Assembly: GCA_934663775.1 (NCBI GenBank)
Contig: CAKUKU010000010.1
Coordinates: 8,935 to 72,934 of the forward strand
Source: an uncultured Ellagibacter sp.
GTDB taxonomy: Bacteria > Actinomycetota > Coriobacteriia > Coriobacteriales > Eggerthellaceae
DNA: 64,000 nucleotides
Direction of reading: 5' to 3'
The translations under genes were made by a program, and so were the position numbers. The notes below the pieces were generated by a model, which did no database searches, was not told the origin of the DNA, and was given only the letters and a program-made list of their open reading frames with translations. Below, piece by piece: positions 1 to 10,078 of the stretch (the stretch's first letter is position 1; the number at the start of each line of letters is the position of its first letter).

Positions 1-342
1 GATCGCACCATGGGAGTAGAAGCGCTCGTCCTCCGTAGCAACCGTGCCCTTGAGCACGTAGTCGCTGATCTCGTTGATCTCGACCGGATCGCGGTTCTCC
101 AGCTGGAATTCGGCGAGCACCGTCTGGCCATCGCTCGCGTACACGACCGTCGGCTGCGCGGTGTTGTACGCGTCGGCGCTCTCGTAATCAGGGAGATCGG
201 TCAGCCACGACGAGCCGACAGACCAGACGCCCCAGCAAAGCGAGACGATGAACACGAAGATAACCGCCACGACGGCGATCACCACCGTCGACGGATGCTT
301 CTTCTTGATGTTGGCCCTGCTTTTAATCGCACGTGACGCCAC
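1..342 (-). CDS. Class A penicillin-binding protein (PBP1-type), N-terminal part only
   Basis: First 114 codons of a bifunctional peptidoglycan transglycosylase/transpeptidase; the rest lies beyond the left edge. Residues 1-18 are a basic cytoplasmic tail rich in Lys and Arg, and residues 20-35 form a membrane anchor (VVIAVVAVIFVFIVSL). At 101-110 is VATEDERFYS, the start of the GT51 glycosyltransferase domain; Glu104 corresponds to the family's catalytic glutamate. A GTG start at 342 is chosen because GAGGAGG lies five bases upstream. The transpeptidase domain is expected off-window. A monofunctional GT51 enzyme cannot be excluded from this fragment. Confidence 0.85.
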   Translation of the reverse strand, partial: MASRAIKSRANIKKKHPSTVVIAVVAVIFVFIVSLCWGVWSVGSSWLTDLPDYESADAYNTAQPTVVYASDGQTVLAEFQLENRDPVEINEISDYVLKGTVATEDERFYSHGAI

Positions 343-367
343 GGGCACCTCCTCGTTAGTCCAGGTT

Positions 368-376
368 ATTGTAGCA
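368..376 (-). promoter_or_regulatory. Extended -10 promoter element for the penicillin-binding protein
   Basis: On the minus strand TGC-TACAAT reads as an extended -10 element about 26 bases before the GTG start. No convincing -35 hexamer is present at 17 bases, as is common when TGn precedes the -10. Confidence 0.4.
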
Positions 377-473
377 TCGGCTCGCTTTCCCCTCGAAAGC
401 TCCCCCGTTTTGTCAGCAAATGGGCACAAGAGGTGTCGTTTGGCCCATGACCTGCGCCTCCCCGTAATACAGA

Positions 474-506
474 AAGGCAGGGGCCGATTTCTCGAACCCC
501 TGCCTT
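474..506 (-). terminator. Terminator after argH
   Basis: Perfect 10-bp stem (AAGGCAGGGG paired with CCCCTGCCTT) around a 13-base loop, 45 bases after the argH stop. The T-rich tail on the minus strand is short, so termination strength is uncertain. Confidence 0.65.
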
Positions 507-550
507 CGTGATAACGTCGCCGATTAGAGCGACGGAGCCCCGTCAGGATG

Positions 551-1951
551 CTACGCGAGCGATGCCGCGTCGGCCTCGTCGGCGGCGAGCGCCTCTTTCG
601 CCTGGCCGAGTTGCTCTTTCACTGCGGAATTGCCCGTGCCGCCGAACGTGGTGCGCGCGGCGACGATGCTCGCAAGGTCGAGGCACTTCGTGATGTCCTC
701 CTCGAACAGATCGCTTTCCGCCTTGAAGTCCTCGAGCGAGAGGTCCTCCAGGCCGCAGCCACGCTTGTCGCACAAAAGCACGAGATGGCCCACGATCTCG
801 TGTGCACGGCGGAACGGAAGACCCTTCTTCGCCAGGTAATCAGCCACGTCTGTCGCGGCGAGATAGCCCTTCTTCGCCTGCTCAAGCATGGCGTCGGGGT
901 GAATTTCCATGGTGTCGATCGTGCCCGTGGCGCACCGATAGCAATCCTCAAGCGTCTTCGCAGCGTCGATGGCACCTTCCTTGTCCTCCTGCAGGTCCTT
1001 GTTGTACGCAAGGGGAAGCGACTTCATCGTGACGAGCAACGCGACCAAGTCGCCGATCACGCGCCCGGACTTGCCGCGGATGAGCTCGGCGAAATCGGGG
1101 TTTTTCTTCTGCGGCATGATCGAGGAGCCCGTCGAGAAGGAATCGGACAGGGTGACGAAGCCGAACTCCGCTGTCGACCAGAGGATGATTTCCTCGCACA
1201 GACGCGACAGGTGCATGCACGACACGCTGCAGGCGTACAGGAGATCGAGTAGGAAATCGCGGTCGGAGACGGCATCGAGCGAGTTGGGGATCACGCGCGA
1301 GAAGCCGAGCGTCTCGGCCGTCATGAAGCGGTCAAGCGGGTAGGTGGTGCCGGCGAGCGCTGCGGACCCGAGCGGGTTCGCATCCGCGGCGTCGTATGCC
1401 GCGCGCAGGCGGTCAAAGTCGCGGTCGAGCATCCACACGTACGCGAGCATATGGTGGGAGAAGAGCACCGGCTGCGCGTGCTGCATGTGCGTATAGCCAG
1501 GCAAAATGACGTCGAAGTGCTTCTCCGCCTGAGACACGAGCGCATGACGAAGCTCCACGTTGGCAGCCATCAGGTCGCGCGCACGCTTCTTGGCGAACAG
1601 GCGCGTGTCGGTGCAGACCTGATCGTTGCGGCTGCGGCCCGTGTGAAGGCGCGCGCCCGCGTCGCCGATTTCTGAGGTGAGCACGCTCTCGATGGACATG
1701 TGGATGTCCTCGTTGTTGATGTCGAACGGGAAGTTGCCCGCCTCGATCTCGCCCTTGATGCGCAGAAGGCCCGCATCGATCTTGTCAGCATCCTCCTGCG
1801 AGATGACGCCTTGGTGCGCGAGCATCGCGGCATGCGCACGCGAGCCTGCGATGTCCTGCGCGTAGAGCTGCTTGTCGACGGGAAGAGATGCGCCGAAGCG
1901 CTGCGTGAACTCGCTCACGCCCTCTTCGAATCTGCCTGACCAAAGTGCCAT
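551..1951 (-). CDS. argH: Argininosuccinate lyase
   Basis: Splits argininosuccinate into arginine and fumarate, the last step of arginine synthesis; cytoplasmic homotetramer of the fumarase/aspartase superfamily. The 466-residue protein begins MALWSGRFEEG and carries the signature GSSIMPQKKNPD, whose Ser loop holds the catalytic serine. The start at 1951 is preferred over an upstream ATG at 1981 because AGAAGGG lies eight bases before it and the family begins near this point. It is co-oriented with the other arg genes but lies 468 bases from argG. That gap is filled with palindromes, so it may have its own promoter or be expressed by read-through. Confidence 0.95.
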   Translation of the reverse strand: MALWSGRFEEGVSEFTQRFGASLPVDKQLYAQDIAGSRAHAAMLAHQGVISQEDADKIDAGLLRIKGEIEAGNFPFDINNEDIHMSIESVLTSEIGDAGARLHTGRSRNDQVCTDTRLFAKKRARDLMAANVELRHALVSQAEKHFDVILPGYTHMQHAQPVLFSHHMLAYVWMLDRDFDRLRAAYDAADANPLGSAALAGTTYPLDRFMTAETLGFSRVIPNSLDAVSDRDFLLDLLYACSVSCMHLSRLCEEIILWSTAEFGFVTLSDSFSTGSSIMPQKKNPDFAELIRGKSGRVIGDLVALLVTMKSLPLAYNKDLQEDKEGAIDAAKTLEDCYRCATGTIDTMEIHPDAMLEQAKKGYLAATDVADYLAKKGLPFRRAHEIVGHLVLLCDKRGCGLEDLSLEDFKAESDLFEEDITKCLDLASIVAARTTFGGTGNSAVKEQLGQAKEALAADEADAASLA

Positions 1952-2014
1952 GGTGTGTGCCCTTCTTTTCGGGATTGCCATAATACTGTTTGGGAACTCA
2001 ATCTCGCGCTGTCC

Positions 2015-2103
2015 GAGCTTGGCGCCCGCCAGCCTTCAGTCGCTCAAACAGTCCTCGCTTTGCTGCGGAACTCGCTTTGTGAAGGCCGTCGGGCGCCAAG
2101 CTC
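2015..2103. repeat. Long imperfect palindrome between argG and argH
   Basis: GAGCTTGGCGCCC (2015-2027) pairs perfectly with GGGCGCCAAGCTC (2091-2103). Pairing continues inward through GCCTTCA and TGAAGGC with two mismatches, giving a stem of about 24 bp and a loop of about 41 bases. It is much longer than an intrinsic terminator and lacks a T tract. It may be a dispersed repeat (REP/MITE-like) or an RNA structure in the argG-argH transcript. Confidence 0.7.
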
Positions 2104-2160
2104 TACGTTTCGAGATTTAAGCACGCCCGCAGCGCCTCGACTTGCGTTAATCATTACGAG

Positions 2161-2186
2161 AAGGGCGCCCTTTTGTGAGCGCCCTT
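2161..2186. terminator. Hairpin between argG and argH, possible terminator
   Basis: AAGGGCGC pairs with GCGCCCTT across a 10-base loop. Neither strand has a strong T tract, so it could be a weak terminator or an RNA-stabilising hairpin within the arg operon. Confidence 0.4.
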
Positions 2187-2273
2187 GGGTCGTTCGCTTC
2201 TGAAGACAACGCTCGCTTCGGCAAATTCGACCTGTGAGGTTTGGAAAGTCGCAGGTCAATCAAGGGTCAGCGA

Positions 2274-2373
2274 GCGGTGTTCTGGCGAGTGCAGATGGCG
2301 CGAAAGGCTGAGGAAGCGTAGTTGAGGTACGCGACGAAACCTTGGAGCGCCAGCTGTGCCGTCAGAACACCGC
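2274..2373. repeat. Nested 100-bp inverted repeat downstream of argG
   Basis: GCGGTGTTCTG (2274-2284) and CAGAACACCGC (2363-2373) form a perfect 11-bp outer stem. TGGCGC/GCGCCA forms a middle stem, and GCGTA/TACGC closes an apical hairpin with a seven-base loop. The segment lies 47 bases past the argG stop. The nested organisation suggests a folded RNA or a short non-autonomous element. Confidence 0.65.
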
Positions 2374-2419
2374 GCAGCGTCAGCTCGTTTCGCCGGTCGG
2401 CAGACCAGCGAGACCCCCT

Positions 2420-3628
<1,209 letters not shown>

Positions 3629-3699
3629 TTTTGTATCCTTTCCCAGCTCAAAACTGTTTTAACCACGGTAAACCAAATGCACCCTGAGCATTTGGCGAA

Positions 3700-4935
3700 C
3701 TATAAAATCCCACCAAGTTTCTCGATTAACGCATCGACGTCGGCCTTGCTGCACACGAGCGGCGGCAGGAAGCGCAGCGTGTGCGCGCCCGTCGCGTTGA
3801 GCAGAAGGCCTGCGGAAAGCCCATCATACACGACGTCGGGAGCACCCTTGCCGTCCTCCGCGAGATCGGCCGCCAGCATGAGGCCCATGCCGCGCACCTC
3901 GGTGACCTGGGGAAGCGCGGAAAGCTGCTCGCGCAGGTACGCGCCCACCTCGATCGCGTTCGCCGCGAGGTCCTCCTTCTGGATCTCGCTCAGCGTCGCC
4001 TCAGCCGCGGCAACCGCGAGGTTGGACCCACCGAAAGTGGAGCCGTGGTCGCCCGGCTTGAAGGCCGCCGCCACTTCCCCGCGCGCGGCGCACATGCCGC
4101 AGGGGAAACCCGACGCCACGCCCTTCGCGATGGAGACGATATCGGGCACGACATCGTAGTTCTGGAAGCCGAAGGGCTTGCCGGTGCGGTAAATGCCGCA
4201 CTGCACCTCGTCGCAGATCATGAGCGCGTGGCGCTCGGCCGTGAGACGACGCACCGCCTCCATGAACTCGGGGCTGCAGGGATGCACGCCGGACTCGCCC
4301 TGAATGGGCTCGAGCATGACGGCACAGATGGAGTCGCCCTGCGCCTCGAACAGCGCCTCAAGCGCCGCGACGTCGTTTTGCGGCGTGGGCGTGAAGCCGT
4401 CGGGCAGCGGCTGGAAGAGCTCCTGCTTGGCCGGCTGCGCGGTCGCGGCAAGCGTGGCGAGCGTGCGGCCGTGGAAGCTCTTCTTTACCGTGACGATCAC
4501 GCGCGGAGCCGCTTCCCCGTCGCCGCCTTCTGTCTCGACGCGGCGGCGTGCATAGGCGCGGGCGAGCTTGATGGCGCACTCGTTCGCCTCGGCGCCGGAG
4601 TTCGCGAAAAACGTCTGCCAAGGCGCCTGGTCGGCGGCGGGCACTTCCTTGTTCAGCGCATCGGAGAGCAGCTTGCCCACCTGCCCGCGATGCTCGATGT
4701 AGTAGTAGTTGCTCACGTGGATGAGCGTGGAGGCCTGCTCGGTGATCGCGCGCACGACGGCAGGGTGGCAATGCCCCAGGCTCACCGCGCCGATTCCCGC
4801 GATGAAGTCGAGGTATTCCTTGCCGGCATCGTCGCGAACGACCATGCCCTCGCCTTCCACGAGCTCGACCGGTTTGCGGCCGAACGTGTGCATGACGTAA
4901 GTTTCCTCCAGCTGCTGCTGTTCAGCAAGACTCAT
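3700..4935 (-). CDS. argD: Acetylornithine aminotransferase
   Basis: PLP-dependent class III aminotransferase converting N-acetylglutamate semialdehyde and glutamate to N-acetylornithine and 2-oxoglutarate; it may also serve succinyldiaminopimelate in lysine synthesis. The 411-residue protein contains GIGAVSLGHCHP near the N-terminus, FFANSGAEANECAIK (PLP phosphate contact), ICDEVQCG with the PLP-contacting Asp, and SIAKGVASGFP with the Schiff-base lysine. GAAGGAG sits five bases before the ATG. It lies between argB (41 bases) and argG in the arg operon. Confidence 0.95.
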   Translation of the reverse strand: MSLAEQQQLEETYVMHTFGRKPVELVEGEGMVVRDDAGKEYLDFIAGIGAVSLGHCHPAVVRAITEQASTLIHVSNYYYIEHRGQVGKLLSDALNKEVPAADQAPWQTFFANSGAEANECAIKLARAYARRRVETEGGDGEAAPRVIVTVKKSFHGRTLATLAATAQPAKQELFQPLPDGFTPTPQNDVAALEALFEAQGDSICAVMLEPIQGESGVHPCSPEFMEAVRRLTAERHALMICDEVQCGIYRTGKPFGFQNYDVVPDIVSIAKGVASGFPCGMCAARGEVAAAFKPGDHGSTFGGSNLAVAAAEATLSEIQKEDLAANAIEVGAYLREQLSALPQVTEVRGMGLMLAADLAEDGKGAPDVVYDGLSAGLLLNATGAHTLRFLPPLVCSKADVDALIEKLGGIL

Positions 4936-4976
4936 TGTTTCTCCTTCTCACAAAGGCGGTGAGGTGACCGCCCACG

Positions 4977-5921
4977 TTACACCAGTTTGCTCGCGAAGCT
5001 GCCCTCGCGCGTGGAATCGAACGCCGCGTCCCCGTCGGGCGGGACGATCATGGTGCCGACGCCCTTGTCGGTGAGCATCTCGAGCAGAAGCGCATGCGGC
5101 GTGGTGCCGTTCAAGATATGCGCGCGGTGCACGCCCGCGTCGAGCGCGCGGATGCAGGATCGCAGCTTCGGGATCATACCCGTCGAGACCTGCTTCTTGT
5201 CCACCATCTCGCTGACTTCGGCCAGCGAGATGCGCGAGATGAGCGACGACTTGTCGTCGAAATCGCGGTAGAGGCCGTCGACGTCAGTCAAGAAGAACAC
5301 CTTGTGCGCGCCGATAGCCGCCGCCACATGGCCCGCCACCACGTCAGCGTTCACGTTGAAGAAGCCGCTGCCCGGCTCTTCCCCGATGCCGACCGACGCG
5401 AGAACGGGAATGTAGTTCGCCGACACGAGGTCTTCGAGAAGCTGCGAGTTGATGCGCACGACGCGCCCGACGCGCCCGAGCTGCTCGCTCGCCTGCTCGG
5501 CGATAATCGTGGCCCCGTCGGCGCCCGACAGGCCCACCGCGACCCGGCCGTGCTCGTTCATCGCCTCGACGAGCTCCTGATTCACCTGGCCGGCAAGCAC
5601 CGAGCGCACCACTTTCATGGCCTCGTCGGTGGTCACGCGCTGGCCGTCGATGAACTTCACGGGCATGCCGAAGCGCTTCATGGCCTCGGAGATGGCAAGC
5701 CCGCCGCCGTGCACGATCACCGGATTCACGCCGATGATCTTCAGGAGCACGATGTCGGCCATAACCTCGGCGCGCAGCTGCTCGTCGACCATGGCAGATC
5801 CGCCGTACTTGATGACGATGGTCTTGCCGGTGATGTTCTTGATCCACGGCATCGCCTCGGCGAGCACTTCGCCTGTGATGGTGTCGACCCCGTTCGGTCT
5901 GCTGTCCTTATCGTAGTTCAT
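4977..5921 (-). CDS. argB: Acetylglutamate kinase
   Basis: Phosphorylates N-acetylglutamate, usually the arginine-feedback-controlled step. Residues near 31-42 hold VIKYGGSAM, followed by PVIVHGGG, both amino acid kinase nucleotide and substrate loops. KKQVSTGMIPKL near residue 240 is the family lysine-containing ATP-binding segment. At 314 residues it carries an N-terminal extension of about 25 residues, of the kind seen in arginine-sensitive hexameric enzymes; feedback inhibition is an inference. Its start lies only five bases after the argJ stop, so translation is probably coupled. Confidence 0.95.
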   Translation of the reverse strand: MNYDKDSRPNGVDTITGEVLAEAMPWIKNITGKTIVIKYGGSAMVDEQLRAEVMADIVLLKIIGVNPVIVHGGGLAISEAMKRFGMPVKFIDGQRVTTDEAMKVVRSVLAGQVNQELVEAMNEHGRVAVGLSGADGATIIAEQASEQLGRVGRVVRINSQLLEDLVSANYIPVLASVGIGEEPGSGFFNVNADVVAGHVAAAIGAHKVFFLTDVDGLYRDFDDKSSLISRISLAEVSEMVDKKQVSTGMIPKLRSCIRALDAGVHRAHILNGTTPHALLLEMLTDKGVGTMIVPPDGDAAFDSTREGSFASKLV

Positions 5922-5926
5922 GGCAA

Positions 5927-7189
5927 TTAGGTCCTGTAATCTCCGTTGATGGTTACATAATCATGCGAGAAGTCGCACGTCCACATGGTGGTTTCGCACG
6001 TGCCGGCGCCGAGGTTCACGTCGATCGCGATCTCCGGCGCCTCGAAACGTCGCAGTGCCTCGTCCTCGTCGAAGGCGACGGTGAGCCCACCTCGGCAGAC
6101 GGGCATGCCCATGATGTCGATGGACACGTCCTCCTGGCGAAATGCGGCGCCCGAGCGCCCCGCAGCTGCGGCGATGCGTCCCCAGTTCGCGTCGTGGCCA
6201 TAGATGGCCGTCTTCACGAGCGGCGAGTTCGCGATGGTGCGCGCTGCCGCGTCGGCGTCGGCGTCGGTAGCGGCGCCCGCAACGTGCACGGTCACAAGCC
6301 TCGTGGCACCTTCGCCGTCGGCGGCCATCATGCGCGCAAGGTGCGTGCACACTTCCTTATAGGCGGCGGCGAGCGCGTCGTAGGCGGGGGTCCCCGGCTC
6401 GATGGGCGCCGCACCCGGAGCCGCAGCCCCGCTCGCGAGCGTGACGCAGGTGTCGTTGGTCGAGGTGTCCGAGTCGACGGTGATCTTGTTGAAGCTCACG
6501 CCCACGGCGTCGCGCAGGATCTGCGAGAGATGCGCCGCGGCGATGGGGGCATCGGTCGTGACGATGGCGATCATGGTGGCCATGTTCGGCATGATCATGC
6601 CCGAGCCCTTCGACATGCCGCCAACGGTGAAGGTGACGTCATCAAAGCCCAGGTCATCGCCTGAAAAGCCGACCGCGTACTCCTTCGGGTGCGTGTCGGT
6701 GGTCATGATGGCGCGCGCCGCGGAGGCGCCGCCTTCGCGACTTGCCTCGGCGAGCGCCTGGGGAACGCCCGTCTTGAAGGGATCGAGGGGAAGATGCTGC
6801 CCGATGACGCCGGTCGACGCGACGAGCACCTCCTCTTCGGTGCAGCCCACGGCGTCGGCGGTGATGCGCGCCATCTCGCGGGCATGCTCAAGCCCGGGAA
6901 CGCCCGTCGCGGCGTTCGCGATGCCGGAGTTCACCACCACGGCGCGCGCAGTGCCGTAGCTCGGGGCGCCCGCACCGCCGTCGGAGAGGTGCTCTTTCGA
7001 GATGATGACGGGCGCGGAGCAGAAGATGTTCTTCGTGAACGTGCCCGCCGCCGCGCAAGGCTCGTCCGCGACGACGAGCGCGAGGTCGCGGCGCTCAGGT
7101 TCCTTACGGAAACCCGCATGGATGCCGGCGGCCTTGAAGCCGAGAGCGCTCGTGACGCCCCCGCCCTCGATCTGGGTGAATGCTGTCAT
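5927..7189 (-). CDS. argJ: Bifunctional glutamate N-acetyltransferase/ornithine acetyltransferase
   Basis: Moves the acetyl group from N-acetylornithine to glutamate (cyclic pathway) and may also use acetyl-CoA. The precursor self-cleaves at an Ala-Thr bond; here GMIMPNMATMIAI contains this site, with Thr as nucleophile. Length 420 residues. The ATG at 7189 is chosen because AAGGA lies six to seven bases before it, whereas an in-frame ATG at 7204 has no ribosome site. Presence of argJ with argD, and no argE in the window, indicates the acetyl-recycling route. Confidence 0.95.
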   Translation of the reverse strand: MTAFTQIEGGGVTSALGFKAAGIHAGFRKEPERRDLALVVADEPCAAAGTFTKNIFCSAPVIISKEHLSDGGAGAPSYGTARAVVVNSGIANAATGVPGLEHAREMARITADAVGCTEEEVLVASTGVIGQHLPLDPFKTGVPQALAEASREGGASAARAIMTTDTHPKEYAVGFSGDDLGFDDVTFTVGGMSKGSGMIMPNMATMIAIVTTDAPIAAAHLSQILRDAVGVSFNKITVDSDTSTNDTCVTLASGAAAPGAAPIEPGTPAYDALAAAYKEVCTHLARMMAADGEGATRLVTVHVAGAATDADADAAARTIANSPLVKTAIYGHDANWGRIAAAAGRSGAAFRQEDVSIDIMGMPVCRGGLTVAFDEDEALRRFEAPEIAIDVNLGAGTCETTMWTCDFSHDYVTINGDYRT

Positions 7190-7210
7190 GTCGGTTCCTT
7201 CCATCGGGTT

Positions 7211-8281
7211 TTACACCCCCACGGCAAGTGAGGTGAGGCCTTCGGTCTGATCGAGGCCGAAAATGATGTTCGCGCACTGGACGGCCTGGCCGGCAGCGCC
7301 CTTCCCCAAATTGTCGATCGCGCCAATCGCGATGATCATGCGAGCTTCCGCGTGATAGGCGACGCCCACCTGCGCGCGCGCCGTTCCGGCGACCGATGCA
7401 GTTTTGGGGAGCTTACCTGCGGAAAGCGCCTCGACGAGCGGGGATTCCGCGTAGAAGCGCTGCTGGATGGCGGCGAGCTCTTCGGGGTCGGGGGCGGCGG
7501 CGCCCTTCGCGAGCGGCAGCTTCACCGTGGAGAGCAGGCCGCGGTTCATGGGAACGAGATGCGGCGTGAACACGAGCTTGCCGGGAGCGAGCCCCAGGAT
7601 TTGCAAGATTTCCGGTGTGTGACGATGCGTTCCCACCCCGTAGGCTTCGACGCTTTCGTTCGCGAAACAGAAGTGCGTGCGCTCTGTGGCCTTCTTGCCC
7701 GCGCCGGTGATGCCCGAGAGCGCGTCGACGATGACAGTGGCGCCCTCTTCGACAAGGCCTGAGCGCAAAAACGGCGCAGCGGCAAGCGAGGTCGCCGTAG
7801 GATAACAGCCCGCGCAGGCCACGAGCACAGCTCCCCCTGCCGCTCGGCGCGCTGCGGCGGAGGCGAGCTCGTCGCCTGTGAGCTCGGGCAGGCCGAAGGC
7901 GGCCTTCGCGAGAAGGTCGGTGGAGGTGTGCGCCACCTTGTACCACTTCTCGTAAGTTGCAGGATCTTTCAGACGGTAGTCGGCGGACAGGTCGATGACC
8001 GTGGTGCCCGCGGCGATGAGATCGGGCGTCATCGCGAGGGACGCCGTGTGCGGAACGGCGAGAAAGGCCACGTCGAGGTCGGCAAGCGCGTTCTTATCGT
8101 GCTTGGAGAAGACGAGGTCGCTCGCACCCGCGAACGCGGGGTACACCTCGGCGAGTGCGCGCCCGGCGAGCGCATCGGAGGTGATCGCACACAGCTCGAA
8201 GCTCGGGTGCCCCAACAAAAGGCGCGTGAGTTCCGCACCCGCGAAGCCAGCGGCCCCAACGATACCGGCTTTAATCTTCAT
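7211..8281 (-). CDS. argC: N-acetyl-gamma-glutamyl-phosphate reductase
   Basis: NADPH-dependent reduction of N-acetylglutamyl phosphate to the semialdehyde. The 356-residue protein starts with a Rossmann motif GIVGAAGFAGAELTRLLLGHP and carries the catalytic cysteine in ACAGCYPTA (usually NPGCYPTA, so the two residues before the Gly differ here). AAGGA lies nine bases before the ATG. It is the first gene of the arg operon. The 411-base divergent spacer to gshA must hold the operon promoter, but no clear ArgR operator was recognised. Confidence 0.95.
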   Translation of the reverse strand: MKIKAGIVGAAGFAGAELTRLLLGHPSFELCAITSDALAGRALAEVYPAFAGASDLVFSKHDKNALADLDVAFLAVPHTASLAMTPDLIAAGTTVIDLSADYRLKDPATYEKWYKVAHTSTDLLAKAAFGLPELTGDELASAAARRAAGGAVLVACAGCYPTATSLAAAPFLRSGLVEEGATVIVDALSGITGAGKKATERTHFCFANESVEAYGVGTHRHTPEILQILGLAPGKLVFTPHLVPMNRGLLSTVKLPLAKGAAAPDPEELAAIQQRFYAESPLVEALSAGKLPKTASVAGTARAQVGVAYHAEARMIIAIGAIDNLGKGAAGQAVQCANIIFGLDQTEGLTSLAVGV

Positions 8282-8692
8282 AATGTCGATTCCTTATCGA
8301 ATTGGTTCCCGCGCCTGCGGATATGCGAACAGCGAGCCTGGCCGCCAGCGATGTTAGCTGCGGCGATGCACGCGATACGCATAGGGCGAAGCGCACGGAC
8401 AATAGTAATAAAAAGGGATTCCCGCCCAAAGAGGACGCGAAAAAGTTACAGAGAAGAAACGCGCGAAGCGGCACGGCGCGAGGCTTTGCCGTCGCGCAAA
8501 GGACGTCGTCGGGACATGACAGCAAAAGAAGCGGCGAGCGCCTTGCTATTCAGAATGCCCAAGTTCACGATTCGTCCTCGTTTTCGATACATGCCCAATT
8601 CTGTCACCGCAACGTGCTACGATGTGCGGCGAAATTATTTTATACAAACCCGCTGGGGTTTGCACCACTTTTATAGGCCAAGGAGCCAAACA
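8282..8692. promoter_or_regulatory. Divergent intergenic region between argC and gshA
   Basis: 411 bases with no convincing gene. Near gshA an AT-rich stretch (about 8630-8645) is followed by a perfect hairpin CAAACCC-GCTG-GGGTTTG at 8645-8662, 31 bases before the start codon. An AT-rich stretch at 8400-8418 could contain the argC promoter on the minus strand. Exact promoters cannot be fixed by eye. Confidence 0.4.
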
Positions 8693-9979
8693 ATGAACGA
8701 ACAGGCCAGTGACCAGGCAGCAGACGCGCAAAATTCCCCCGCGAGCGGCATTGAGATGTACGATCGCAATGTCGACGCGATCGCGGCATTCATCGAAAGC
8801 GGGTGCATAGCCGGCGAAGGCGCGCTCGGCATCGAGCTCGAGCATATCATCGTTCGCGAGGACGGCTCGCCGGTGAATTACTCGGGCGAAGACGGCATCC
8901 AGAGCGTGCTTGAGGTACTGCGCGGCGATTACCCGCAAGCAACCTACGACGCCGAGGGCGACCTTCTAGGCGTGGCGCGCCCCGGCGAGGCGGTGACCAT
9001 CGAACCCGCCGCTCAGGTGGAACTTTCCGCTGGCCCTTTCCGTAGTCTGGTAGATGCGCAGACGTGCTTCGAGCGGTTCGAGGACAAGCTTGAAGGCGTG
9101 CTTTCGGGCGTGCACGCGAAGCTCGTGAAGGCGGGCTATCACCCCACGGCGCGCGCGATGAGCCTGGAGCTTATCCCCAAGCAGCGCTACGAGTTCATGA
9201 ATCGCTACCTTAGCGCCGTGAGCCCCTTCGGTCCCTGCATGATGAGGGGCAGCGCGTCGACACAAGTGAGCATCGACTACACGAGCGCCGACGATTGCGT
9301 GCGCAAATACCGCGTCGCGAGCGCGCTTACGCCGATTCTCTCGCTCATCTGCGACAATTCCCCCATCTTTGAAGGGGCGCCGCGCACCCACCGCATGGTG
9401 CGCACCGAAATATGGCAACACTGCGACCCCGAGCGCTGCGGCATCGTGCCGGGCGCTGTCGAGGGCGGTTTCTCGCTGCGCGATTACGCGCGCTGGGTCT
9501 ACGACACGCCGGCGATCCTTGTGCCCGACGGGCAGGGCGGCTGGCGCGAGGATTCCCGCCGCTTCAGCGAGATTTACGCCGCGCGCCCCATGGACCGCGC
9601 CGACATCGAGCACGCACTGTCGATGGTGTTTCCCGACGTGCGACTGAAGACCTACCTGGAGATTCGCCCCGCCGACGCGATGCCCGTGCCCTACGTTGTC
9701 GCGTACGCCGCGCTCGTGAAGGGAATTTTCTACTGCGAGGAGAGCCTGGCCCGCGTGGAGCGGCTCATCGACGGCATCGCGACGAGCGATGTTGAGCGGG
9801 CGAAGAACTCGCTGCAGGAGCTGGGCTATGCGGGCGAGGTGTACGGCAGGCCGGCCGCCGAGTTCGCCGACGAGGTTATAGCGGCCGCGCGAAGTGGGCT
9901 TACCGATGGCGAGCGAAGCTTTCTTAAACCGCTGGAGAAGCTCGTCGCCGCACGAACGACGCTCGCCGATTTGGGGTAG
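8693..9979 (+). CDS. Glutamate-cysteine ligase (GCS2/EgtA-like)
   Basis: ATP-dependent ligase likely joining glutamate to cysteine, the first step of glutathione-type thiol synthesis. The 428-residue protein has EGALGIELEHIIV near residue 40, the glutamate-rich metal and substrate motif. CMMRGSASTQVSIDY near residue 185 and LKTYLEIRPADAMP near residue 320 are conserved in actinobacterial GshA/EgtA. AAGGAG lies seven bases before the ATG. It is divergent from argC. No glutathione synthetase is nearby, so the product could be gamma-glutamylcysteine itself or a precursor of another thiol. Confidence 0.8.
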   Translation: MNEQASDQAADAQNSPASGIEMYDRNVDAIAAFIESGCIAGEGALGIELEHIIVREDGSPVNYSGEDGIQSVLEVLRGDYPQATYDAEGDLLGVARPGEAVTIEPAAQVELSAGPFRSLVDAQTCFERFEDKLEGVLSGVHAKLVKAGYHPTARAMSLELIPKQRYEFMNRYLSAVSPFGPCMMRGSASTQVSIDYTSADDCVRKYRVASALTPILSLICDNSPIFEGAPRTHRMVRTEIWQHCDPERCGIVPGAVEGGFSLRDYARWVYDTPAILVPDGQGGWREDSRRFSEIYAARPMDRADIEHALSMVFPDVRLKTYLEIRPADAMPVPYVVAYAALVKGIFYCEESLARVERLIDGIATSDVERAKNSLQELGYAGEVYGRPAAEFADEVIAAARSGLTDGERSFLKPLEKLVAARTTLADLG

Positions 9980-10078
9980 TTTCGCCGCGCGGACGCATCC
10001 CGTGCGATGGTGGCCTTGGACGCTCACTTCAGATAGACTGACAGCTAATGCTTTTCAGACCGAGAGGAGATGCGCTTC

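Noticed and set aside
8282..8692. ArgR operator upstream of argC
   Set aside because: Only a partial AT-rich match (AATAGTAATAAAAA) was found; it is not palindromic enough to claim.
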